A stretch of 8,743 bases of DNA from Bdellovibrionales bacterium RBG_16_40_8 (GTDB taxonomy: Bacteria > Bdellovibrionota > Bdellovibrionia > Bdellovibrionales > UBA1609): the NCBI GenBank assembly GCA_001769925.1, contig MEPT01000029.1, forward strand, positions 13,278 through 22,020, given 5' to 3'. The position numbers were made by a program, and so were the translations under genes. Of the stretch, positions 1-5,735 are shown in pieces. The notes below the pieces were generated by a model. It saw nothing but the letters and a program-made list of their open reading frames with translations. It was not told the DNA's origin and ran no database searches. How positions within the stretch are numbered: the first letter of the stretch is position 1; each line of letters opens with the position of its first letter.

Positions 1-1
1 T

Positions 2-619
2 TTTATATGTGCGTGCAGTGAAAAAAACGACAATGCCGAAAGCGGTGAGGAGAAAGACTTGTCGCCAACACTTGTGTCAGAATCAGGCCTTGAAAGCGTC
101 GGCTGTAGGTTTAATACCCGGCTCGTGCTTCTTTGCGAAAATGATGGCGGAATGGCTCAGCAATATAAACAACTCTATCAAGTGTTGCGTTACCTTGACG
201 CTTCCAATCAACACAAGGTCAAGTCAGGTGAAGTGTCTTACGAACTCAGCTACCGTAACATCAGTGCTTCGATGCTAGTCGGTCATTATCAGATGATCGG
301 TTTGATTAAAGAACTTCAGAATAGAGCCACTAGCGAAAAAATGGATGAAAATTCATGCCAGTCGGATATTAAAACTTGGGAGCTCCTTTTAAACCTTCTG
401 CTCAACGAAGGTGTGTATATTGATCTTGAGAATGACTCGATGCTAGAATTTATAGAATTTCGCAAGAATTTGAATGGCATGGATTCAGAGTTGAGTTCAT
501 TTGCAAAATGGGTTGCAAAAAACAAATCAACTCTTCCAGAAGATAAAATCTGCGATTTTTTATTTGCCGAAATGGTTTTGGGTAGGTTCAGAGATCAGCC
601 AAGTGTAGCGGGCTCATGA
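2..619 (+). CDS. Probable lipoprotein of unknown function, 5' end cut by window edge
   Basis: The frame is open from the first bases of the window, so the gene starts upstream. Calling a TTG start at 59 would be arbitrary. The first visible residues read FICACSEKND. I-C-A-C fits a lipobox with the lipidated cysteine at 14-16, followed by a polar, acidic linker as in lipoproteins. This is inference, because the n- and h-regions lie outside the window. About 205 residues are visible, mostly predicted helix with a few cysteines, and no domain I recognise. The stop (TGA 617-619) overlaps the next start as ATGA, so the product is probably translationally coupled to the two exported proteins that follow. 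It may be an anchoring or accessory component of that toxin unit; its function is unknown. Confidence 0.75.
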   Translation, partial: FICACSEKNDNAESGEEKDLSPTLVSESGLESVGCRFNTRLVLLCENDGGMAQQYKQLYQVLRYLDASNQHKVKSGEVSYELSYRNISASMLVGHYQMIGLIKELQNRATSEKMDENSCQSDIKTWELLLNLLLNEGVYIDLENDSMLEFIEFRKNLNGMDSELSSFAKWVAKNKSTLPEDKICDFLFAEMVLGRFRDQPSVAGS

Positions 620-1650
620 AGCACAATTTTAATTTAAAAATATCTCTAACTCTATCTCTAATCATTTCGCTTATGCTACCTTATGGCGCAATGGGAGATA
701 CGACTACTGATAAAGAAATTGTTGGCGTATTTGCGCAGGCCTATCTTCAGGAGCAGATTAAGTCACAGATAGCAAATTTCTTGGACAATAATCCACAAGT
801 TGTGTCATCGGTAAATCCATATGTGGGTACAGAAGCGATGAAATTTTTAGGAAAAATAATCGCTGCATATAGTTTGCTAACCGCGAAAACCGACAAAGAC
901 AGAGCATGGGCGGCTTCTCACTTAATTTTATCTCCAGAGCCAACTACAGCACTCATTATGGTGGCCGTTCAGATTGCCGACACTATTGTTACCCTGAAGC
1001 AACAACGAAATCTGATGAAAATTTATGAGCGAATCGATGCTATTAATGCAGATACGATGCGTAATATGAGAAATATTCTTACCTATAAATACAATCATCG
1101 AATTCAATATGTACAAAATTTTATGACAACAATGTATGAGATAAATTTAGCCTATAAAGATATTGGAAAATTCATTGGTCTAGAGAAAAGCGATGAACTG
1201 AGAAGAGACTTATTGGAGAGCCAAGTTGAATTGCTGCTTGATCTTTTATTTAAGATGCAAGATTTGTTTGTTCAATTGGATATGGACTTATATCATCTTG
1301 AAACGTGGGTTGACATTGAGGAGTTTAATCAGGCAATGCCAACAGAATACCAAGCTCCGTCTCTTAATAAGTTAAAGCAGCTCAGCGCAGGTTTTCAAAA
1401 TTCAAGCCTAGCGATAGAGAGACTTCGCGACAGTGTCTTTCAACTATTTTTTTCGGTGAAGGGTGAGGAGTTTGTGCGCCAGCCGCGCGAAAAATTGTCT
1501 GAGTATCGAAAAGAATTACGCATTTATGCGCGCTGTGCAAGTGTTGTGAACCGATATAAAATGAGCCACGTTTTAGATATCAATAATGAAGTTGAAGCAT
1601 CTGATCTGGTGCCAAGTTGCAGGGAGAAGTACAATGAGATCTTTAAATAG
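616..1650 (+). CDS. Exported helical protein of unknown function, accessory to the toxin operon
   Basis: 344 residues. The N-terminus has a classic Sec signal peptide: basic MKHNFNLK, a hydrophobic core at about 8-23, and a likely cut after A25-M26-G27. The mature protein is almost entirely predicted amphipathic helix. A small-residue hydrophobic stretch at about 111-127 (TALIMVAVQIADTIVTL) could be a membrane-interacting or pore-like helix. Long heptad-like helices follow at about 128-235. Two cysteines near the C-terminus (C307, C335) could form a disulfide in the periplasm. The start ATG overlaps the upstream stop by 4 nt, and the end overlaps the toxin gene start by 17 nt. Hydrophobic-then-helical organisation at about 110-180 loosely resembles residues 126-200 of the toxin downstream, so the two may be partners or share a stalk architecture (inference). 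No named family recognised. Confidence 0.85.
   Translation: MKHNFNLKISLTLSLIISLMLPYGAMGDTTTDKEIVGVFAQAYLQEQIKSQIANFLDNNPQVVSSVNPYVGTEAMKFLGKIIAAYSLLTAKTDKDRAWAASHLILSPEPTTALIMVAVQIADTIVTLKQQRNLMKIYERIDAINADTMRNMRNILTYKYNHRIQYVQNFMTTMYEINLAYKDIGKFIGLEKSDELRRDLLESQVELLLDLLFKMQDLFVQLDMDLYHLETWVDIEEFNQAMPTEYQAPSLNKLKQLSAGFQNSSLAIERLRDSVFQLFFSVKGEEFVRQPREKLSEYRKELRIYARCASVVNRYKMSHVLDINNEVEASDLVPSCREKYNEIFK
1621..1626 (+). promoter_or_regulatory. Ribosome binding site deciding the toxin start at 1634
   Basis: AGGGAG lies 7 nt before ATG 1634, inside the end of the upstream gene. The longer in-frame ATG at 1586 has no such site and would bury the signal peptide behind 16 extra residues. Confidence 0.75.
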
Positions 1651-3109
1651 TTCAACGCGAATAAGTTTACGAATCACAAGTTTTATATTGTCGATGTTAT
1701 TTTGCGTAAATGCATTTGCTATAAAACTAAAAATTGGCGATCCAAAATTTATACTAGTCGTAGAATCTACAGCTATTGGTGAAACGGGTTGGATTCGAAA
1801 TGATGACACGGGTATGTATCATTTTTGTCGCCTTGAGAAAAAGTGGCATGATCAAGAGGGCAATCTGTGGATTGAAGTTAAGAAAGTTGATAATAAATTT
1901 ACGGTAAGAATGGATGATGATGCGATTACAATTTCCCCTTCGCGTGATCAAAATTTTACAATCGATATCGGTGAGTTGGATTTTTCACCCGGTAGTTTTA
2001 TCGTCGGTTTAGATACGGCTGCCTTGGCAGCAATTCAGTACGCATTTATTAAAAACTCGGGAGCTCTTGAAGATATCCAAAAAAGCATGCTTATTATGCA
2101 AAAATTGAGAATGCAAATGGGTGAACACATAAAGCTCATCGAGTCTGCTCAGTTTAATTTAGCTAGTAATATTTTGCAGTTGAAAATGATGACAGAAAAC
2201 TTTGCTGAGTTGCCAAATATTATCTCGACTGGCTTGAGTAACTCGAATGTTAAAGTTTGGGTTGTATCAAATGTGCCAGAGAATAAGGCGGCCCTTGCAA
2301 CATACAAATGGTCGTCTGACGACACTGATTTTATAGAGCGGGCCAATGCTATTCGCGATCAGCTCATTAATAGTAAAGTCGATGATGCCATGGCGCAGAA
2401 GTACTACGATATTTCAACAGAATCACTGATTCAGGCAGACCAAAATAGTTTCTTTGGCAATAAAGAGCAGGCGTTTTTTTTATTAGATATTGCGAAAGTC
2501 GCAGCAGACGTTCTGGTTGGTTTAGATCCGTTTACTGGAATGGCACGAAGCATTTATGAAACGGTAATGGGTACAAATCTAATAACTGGTGCTGAGCTAT
2601 CGAACAGTGAAAGAGTTTTGGCGGCTCTTGGAATTCTATCTGGTGGTTACGCCTTAAAGGCATATAATATTATTAAAGTGCTGCGACCGATGGCGAACAA
2701 GTTAGGTTCGGTGACTATAAGTTCTTATAGGTTTATTGAGAAATTTCTAGAGAAGACTGGGCATGGATTTCAATTGGTTTCCAGCTCAGATATTCGCAAA
2801 GTCAATTTTCGCGGTTTAAGGGATCCCAAGTGGGGACTCAATGCTCGTCATTTGAATAAGCATTTTTTCGGTGACAGTAAGTACGCATTGAGGACTATAG
2901 ATCCGGGCGGTAATTCTGATAATTGGATGACGAATCTAATGGACGTGATTCAGCGTCCAGTTACAAAGATTACTGCCAATGGAAAATTAGATATAATGCA
3001 CTATTATCCGCGTTCCGATGGCAATGGATTTTATAAATTGGGGGTAAGATTAAGTAAAAATTATAACAAGACCTTTGATCTTGTAACAGTGTTGACGAGA
3101 CAAGATTAA
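1634..3109 (+). CDS. Exported polymorphic-toxin-like protein with pre-toxin TG domain
   Basis: 491 residues from the ATG with a good ribosome binding site. Residues 1-29 are a Sec signal peptide ending A27-F28-A29. About 30-125 is beta-rich, with a W/C-containing small domain. About 126-290 is mostly helical with a small-residue hydrophobic start. Residues about 290-345 (DPFTGMARSIYE, then GTNLITGAELSNSERVLAAL) match the PT-TG pre-toxin domain: an entry hydrophobic G-D-P stretch, a central T318-G319, then a Gly-rich hydrophobic helix. In known polymorphic toxins PT-TG sits directly before the variable toxic tip. The tip here is about 385-491, with H406-L-N-K-H410, R420, W431, H456 and a closing T485-V strand. 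This arrangement resembles small BECR-type (barnase/EndoU/RelE-like) RNases, so an RNase tip is my inference, not proven. A Sec signal in place of a T5/T6/T7 leader is notable. A cysteine-rich candidate immunity gene follows 37 nt later. Confidence 0.82.
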   Translation: MRSLNSSTRISLRITSFILSMLFCVNAFAIKLKIGDPKFILVVESTAIGETGWIRNDDTGMYHFCRLEKKWHDQEGNLWIEVKKVDNKFTVRMDDDAITISPSRDQNFTIDIGELDFSPGSFIVGLDTAALAAIQYAFIKNSGALEDIQKSMLIMQKLRMQMGEHIKLIESAQFNLASNILQLKMMTENFAELPNIISTGLSNSNVKVWVVSNVPENKAALATYKWSSDDTDFIERANAIRDQLINSKVDDAMAQKYYDISTESLIQADQNSFFGNKEQAFFLLDIAKVAADVLVGLDPFTGMARSIYETVMGTNLITGAELSNSERVLAALGILSGGYALKAYNIIKVLRPMANKLGSVTISSYRFIEKFLEKTGHGFQLVSSSDIRKVNFRGLRDPKWGLNARHLNKHFFGDSKYALRTIDPGGNSDNWMTNLMDVIQRPVTKITANGKLDIMHYYPRSDGNGFYKLGVRLSKNYNKTFDLVTVLTRQD

Positions 3110-3146
3110 AAGTATGAAAATCACTGAATATTTAGATTGAGAAATC

Positions 3147-3530
3147 ATGGAGAGCATTGTGAAATATCAAAAATTTGTTTGTCCTTGCTGTGGTTATGAC
3201 GGTCTTGATACGAAGCCTTATAAAGATATTCCCAATCCACCTTATCCGATTAATTTAACTCCCCCCTACTCCAATCATTGGGGGGAGGGGTCGTATGATG
3301 TTTGTTTATGCTGCGGTTTTGAGTATGGGTTAGATGATGAGCCAGGCCCAGGACTAAAACCGGATTCATTTGAAAGTTACTTAAAAAATTGGGTTCAGAA
3401 TGAAAGTTGCAAATGGTTTGAGCCTAAATCCAAGCCGACCGATTGGGATATTGTAAAACAATTGGAAGCAGCCGGAATTTCAGTGCCCGAGTACATTCGT
3501 CTAGCCCGACAACTCACTGGAAAAAAATAA
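3147..3530 (+). CDS. Small CPCC/CxCC zinc-ribbon-like protein, candidate immunity protein
   Basis: 127 residues with no signal peptide, so cytosolic. Two cysteine knuckles, C12-P-C14-C15-G and C53-L-C55-C56-G, are spaced as in a zinc ribbon. They are followed by an acidic Gly/Pro turn (DDEPGPG, 63-69) and a helical tail. The opening resembles the Cys-rich CPCC family of small bacterial proteins. The gene lies immediately behind the toxin on the same strand, the usual position of an immunity gene. The immunity role is inference from position. The start is uncertain: ATG 3147 has only a weak upstream site, while GTG 3159 is preceded by GGAGAG at 3149-3154 with good spacing and would remove four residues (VKYQKFVCPCC). 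Confidence 0.8.
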   Translation: MESIVKYQKFVCPCCGYDGLDTKPYKDIPNPPYPINLTPPYSNHWGEGSYDVCLCCGFEYGLDDEPGPGLKPDSFESYLKNWVQNESCKWFEPKSKPTDWDIVKQLEAAGISVPEYIRLARQLTGKK

Positions 3531-3538
3531 CAGCTAAA

Positions 3539-3565
3539 AAATCTTCGCTTCGAAACAGAAGATTT
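3539..3565 (-). terminator. Possible terminator between convergent genes
   Basis: AAATCTTC (3539-3546) pairs perfectly with GAAGATTT (3558-3565) around an 11-nt loop. Read on the - strand the stem runs into a T tract (complement of the A run at 3535-3541), as expected of a Rho-independent terminator for transcripts arriving from the - strand TA operon. On the + strand, 9 nt past the stop at 3530, the stem has no T tract and would be weak. The stem is AT-rich. Confidence 0.4.
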
Positions 3566-3799
3566 ACCTGTGTTATGAGCGCAGCAGTTTAGGCTAACCA
3601 TAATTTGGTAGATATACATTCTGATTCTCGGCGCGAAATGGGCCATTCAATGAAAACTTTTTTGCCTTTTGTAGGGGTTTGAGTTTAGCTAACTGATCAT
3701 AAGTGGCATAGCCGCTCAATACACTTTTGTGTTAATAAATTGGTGGATATGTATTTGGATGTGCAGATTAAAAATATTGACCGCGAGCTTTCAGAATAC

Positions 3800-4117
3800 T
3801 TAGGCCACCTCAATTTTTAGTTCAGAATTGGGATGGAGACGGGCCAAAAATTTGACTAGACGGTCGATTGTGAACTCCTCGAAATGGTAATGAACTACTT
3901 TGCTTACCAATGCTTCGCTTTCATCAATCTTCTCTGCGAGAGCGCGTTGAGAAAGTTCATGTGCGTTCATATAAATCACAATTTTTTGGCATATTGAGTG
4001 TTTGATTCTATCTACCGGGGAGGCATTTTCAGAAAGTGGCTTAGATGCCATACCCTTTGAGAGCTCTTTTCTCATTTTTTTAAGTTGTTTTTCTGGAGGA
4101 AAATTATTTTTTTTCAT
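3800..4117 (-). CDS. XRE-family antitoxin, second gene of a toxin-first TA pair
   Basis: 105 residues. After a basic, probably flexible N-terminus (1-35), residues about 40-95 form a helix-turn-helix of the Cro/C1 (XRE) type: LSQRALAEKIDESEALVSKV, then FTIDRLVKFLARLHP. The last strand-like segment (ELKIEVA) is typical of HigA-type antitoxins. It probably binds and neutralises the upstream gene product and represses the operon. The ATG at 4117 lies inside the end of the toxin gene (14-nt overlap) with a strong AGGAGA site at about 4121-4126 that is itself part of the toxin's last codons, so the two are tightly coupled. Its likely operator is the palindrome at 4442-4459. The family call is firm; the HigA label is by analogy. 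Confidence 0.83.
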   Translation of the reverse strand: MKKNNFPPEKQLKKMRKELSKGMASKPLSENASPVDRIKHSICQKIVIYMNAHELSQRALAEKIDESEALVSKVVHYHFEEFTIDRLVKFLARLHPNSELKIEVA

Positions 4118-4424
4118 ACTTTCTCCTTTTTACTCGAAATGCATTAATAACGCCTAAAAAATCGTCGTGAATGTAAATGACAAGCACAAGTCGATGCGGT
4201 GATTTGTCTATAATAACCGGCTCAACCCTAAAATATTGATAGCCATCCTCTTCTCTGTCGATCGGAAGTATCTCGTTGTTAAGTGTTTTAACTAACTCCA
4301 AGATCTTTCGATCATCGACTGTTGCAGAATGCTTTGTCTTATAATGCTGATCAATTATGACTCGATTGAGTTTTCTGCCATTAATTGTGATCTTAAGTTG
4401 ATATTCATTCCGCGTGTCCATCAC
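4104..4424 (-). CDS. Probable TA toxin, RelE/HigB-like size and position
   Basis: About 105-106 residues (MMDTRNEYQLKITI). The core reads VIIDQHYKTKHS, then an acidic helix (ILELVKTL), then YFRVEP and RLVLVIYIHDDFLGVINAFR, ending very basic (RVKRRKYEKK). An alpha/beta fold, strand-rich C-terminal half and basic tail fit small RNase-like toxins. The ID-HY-KH motif with a closing GVINAFR resembles an uncharacterised toxin family often next to XRE antitoxins. Family membership is from memory and not verified. Translation can begin at GTG 4424 or ATG 4421, two consecutive start codons with no Shine-Dalgarno. The predicted promoter places the transcript start on them. It is the first gene of the pair and overlaps the antitoxin by 14 nt. 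Confidence 0.68.
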   Translation of the reverse strand: MMDTRNEYQLKITINGRKLNRVIIDQHYKTKHSATVDDRKILELVKTLNNEILPIDREEDGYQYFRVEPVIIDKSPHRLVLVIYIHDDFLGVINAFRVKRRKYEKK

Positions 4425-4429
4425 GAGAA

Positions 4430-4458
4430 AGATTATCTGAGTTTGACAAATTTGTCAA
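4430..4458 (-). promoter_or_regulatory. Promoter of the - strand TA pair, predicts leaderless mRNA
   Basis: On the - strand a perfect -35 TTGACA (4458-4453) is followed after 17 nt by TAATCT (4435-4430), a fair -10. GATAAT at 4437-4432 is an alternative at 15 nt. Transcription would begin at about 4424-4421, on the start codons themselves. The -35 lies in the palindrome, so a bound antitoxin would block polymerase. Confidence 0.6.
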
Positions 4459-4459
4459 A
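4442..4459. promoter_or_regulatory. Perfect 18-bp palindrome, probable antitoxin operator
   Basis: TTTGACAAATTTGTCAAA is its own reverse complement over all 18 bases. It lies 18 nt from the toxin start codon and covers the -35 box, the classical position for TA autoregulation. Confidence 0.7.
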
Positions 4460-4460
4460 T

Positions 4461-4498
4461 TGGCGTGGGATGCGAGACGATCTTCGCAACTTTCTGCT
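4461..4498 (+). repeat. 38-bp direct repeat, left copy
   Basis: 35 of 38 bases match 8091-8128 in the same orientation. The three differences are A/C, C/T and C/T. In one frame both copies read WRG(M/L)RDDLRNFLL, with two of the three changes silent and the third M/L, so the repeat probably derives from coding DNA. This copy stays open to a stop at 4572-4574 but has no start of its own. Confidence 0.8.
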
Positions 4499-4547
4499 CA
4501 CTTTTAAGCCTCAAATCAAAATTAGAGGGAAACCACATACGTCATCC

Positions 4548-4570
4548 ATAGTTGACATACTGTCATCTAT
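4548..4570. promoter_or_regulatory. Imperfect palindrome upstream of the broken HigBA-like locus
   Basis: Arms ATAGTTGACA (4548-4557) and TGTCATCTAT (4561-4570) are complementary at nine of ten positions around a 3-nt centre. It lies 20 nt before the toxin remnant start and is the likely operator of that locus. No convincing -10 box was found with the embedded TTGACA. Confidence 0.55.
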
Positions 4571-4589
4571 ATGAGACACTACTTTCAAC

Positions 4590-4789
4590 ATGATTCGACG
4601 TCGCACGGCCATCTATTTTAAAGATTCTCAAAGTAAGTCTGAGCCTGCCCGGGAATGGCTTGAAAAGCTGAAGGATCGGATCGCTCAGGCGGCATGGAGA
4701 TGAGAATTCCTGTCGGGCCAGGCTACAGATTGTACTACGCGTTCGATGGGCAAGAAGTAAGAGAGGTTAAATATGGCACGCGGAACTAA
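4590..4789 (+). pseudogene. RelE/HigB-like toxin remnant with deletions and frameshift
   Basis: An ATG at 4590 opens 37 codons with PAREWLEKLKDRIAQA, the usual N-terminal helix of HigB/RelE-like (phage Gp49-like) toxins, then stops at 4701-4703. The conserved middle strand continues in another frame from 4694: MEMRIPVGPGYRLYYAFDGQEV, matching the ElRi-GPGYR-YY core. It ends at 4787-4789 inside the antitoxin start. What is missing is the segment between the helix and the GPGYR strand (about 25-30 codons in the family) and the LLCGGDK...DI tail between GQEV and REVKYGTRN. The total is about 66 codons against about 100-115 for intact members. The overlap with the antitoxin start is preserved, so this is decay in place. 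Almost certainly inactive. Confidence 0.82.
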
Positions 4790-5072
4790 ATTTCAGACAG
4801 ACTTAGCGAAGAAGCTTCTTGATCCGGATTTTGCAGCACATTTTTTGGCTGCTGCGATAGCAGAAGGGGATGAAGAATTTTTGAACGAAGCACTTGCGAA
4901 AGTAATCAAGGCACATGGCGCGACGAGAGTTTCAGAGGATGCGGGAATCGCTAGGCAGGCTTTGTACAAAATGATTTCTGGTGAAGGAAATCCTTCATTT
5001 AAAAATGTAAATAAATTGCTCGAAGCGGTTGGTCTTGAATTGACGATCAAATCAAAGAAGCGCGCATCGTAA
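4773..5072 (+). CDS. HigA-like addiction-module antidote, orphaned antitoxin
   Basis: 99 residues. Residues 15-45 (LLDPDFAAHFLAAAIAEGDE) and the following helix-turn-helix at about 46-88 (VSEDAGIARQALYKMI, then a turn ending NPSFKNVNKLLEAVGLEL) are the signature of the HTH 'probable addiction module antidote' family that pairs with Gp49/HigB-like toxins. The ATG is preceded by GAGAGG at 4761-4766. The reading frame is intact from start to stop although its toxin is broken. It may survive as a transcriptional repressor or as an antidote against related toxins elsewhere (inference). Likely binding site: the palindrome at 4548-4570. Confidence 0.88.
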   Translation: MARGTKFQTDLAKKLLDPDFAAHFLAAAIAEGDEEFLNEALAKVIKAHGATRVSEDAGIARQALYKMISGEGNPSFKNVNKLLEAVGLELTIKSKKRAS

Positions 5073-5081
5073 ATATGAAAA

Positions 5082-5112
5082 ACCCCCTGAAAGTTCAGAT
5101 TCCCTTCGGGGT
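5082..5112 (+). terminator. Possible weak terminator or structured 3' end after the orphan antitoxin
   Basis: ACCCC (5082-5086) can pair with GGGGT (5108-5112), enclosing a small CTGA-AAGT-TCAG hairpin (5087-5098). It starts 9 nt after the antitoxin stop. There is no T tract, so it is not a standard Rho-independent terminator. Confidence 0.3.
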
Positions 5113-5240
5113 GGATTCGTAACCTATTGAAAATTTGGCAGAAAAAAGAAGAAATGAACTGACAATTTTAATGCGACAAATAAAAGGGTAACTGTCAGAT
5201 CAAGTTTGAACTTCTACACATCATAGGTGTCACTTCAGGG

Positions 5241-5735
5241 TTACTTTAAAAGCCAACTGATAAATGGGCCAAACGCGTTCAATCCCATATTGAGTGTTTG
5301 CTTAGATAATGAGCAGCAGCTTTTTCTGATAAAAACCTTTTCAATTTTTCCGCTATCACCAGGCACAAGTGTTAAAATCCAATCTGCGCTTCCCCGATTT
5401 GTTAGTCGATAGGTAAAGTTTGAATCAGTGACGTAATAATCACCAGTTTCTTCCCCAAGAATATCAGGAATATTGTGATAGTCGATTTTCAGTAAAACTT
5501 GACTAGAAATCAGGTCGACAACCATTTGTGCGCGATCTTGCTCAGAACCGGACTTAAAACTTTCCGATGTAAATGGCCTTTGGGACCACAACAGGCGAGC
5601 CTCCCAAAGGCTTAGGTTATTATTGTACCAATAAAAACAGGAGAATAATACAGCTAGAGCGAATAGTCCTATTGTGGTACGAAGCAATGCTCGAGTGCAA
5701 AAAAATAAAATTGAGCGAAGTGACTTATTTTTCAT
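5241..5735 (-). CDS. Membrane-anchored protein with a BamE/SmpA-like periplasmic domain
   Basis: 164 residues. A basic N-terminus is followed by one membrane segment at about 18-37 (LRTTIGLFALAVLFSCFYWY), giving N-in, domain-out topology. The rest follows a pattern seen in small envelope proteins: RPFTSESFKSG, R68-x-x-M71-V-x-D74-L, then I-P-x-I-L-G94 and Y100-Y101, then strands with W119-I-L-T-L and I131-E-K-V-F. That is the helix-LGxP-strand order of BamE/SmpA/OmlA-like folds (structural analogy, not proven). Paired cysteines C140-C141 lie near the end. The start ATG overlaps the upstream lipoprotein stop by 11 nt with no clear ribosome binding site, so translation probably depends on the gene before it. 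It is the last gene of the four-gene operon. Confidence 0.78.
   Translation of the reverse strand: MKNKSLRSILFFCTRALLRTTIGLFALAVLFSCFYWYNNNLSLWEARLLWSQRPFTSESFKSGSEQDRAQMVVDLISSQVLLKIDYHNIPDILGEETGDYYVTDSNFTYRLTNRGSADWILTLVPGDSGKIEKVFIRKSCCSLSKQTLNMGLNAFGPFISWLLK

Noticed and set aside
59..619. A complete 186-residue gene starting at TTG 59
   Set aside because: The frame is open to the window edge and the upstream residues look like a lipobox, so the true start is outside.
3114..3140. Eight-codon ORF (MKITEYLD) between toxin and immunity genes
   Set aside because: Too short to support, with no ribosome site; probably chance, though a leader role cannot be excluded.
3601..3755. Two similar segments (3601-3625 and about 3733-3757) in the gap before the TA pair
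   Set aside because: About 19 of 25 matches in AT-rich DNA is too weak to call a repeat.
3749..3820. Small + strand ORF ending MYLDVQ...LGHLNF
   Set aside because: No ribosome binding site and its end overlaps the antitoxin gene on the other strand; no recognisable family.
4329..4574. + strand 81-residue ORF across the TA promoter
   Set aside because: It covers the toxin gene in antisense plus the repeat fragment and has no ribosome site; only the repeat part is meaningful.
5159..5198. CTGACA...TGTCAG spaced inverted repeat after the orphan antitoxin
   Set aside because: Six-base arms 28 nt apart are easily chance; mentioned only because of the shared half-site.
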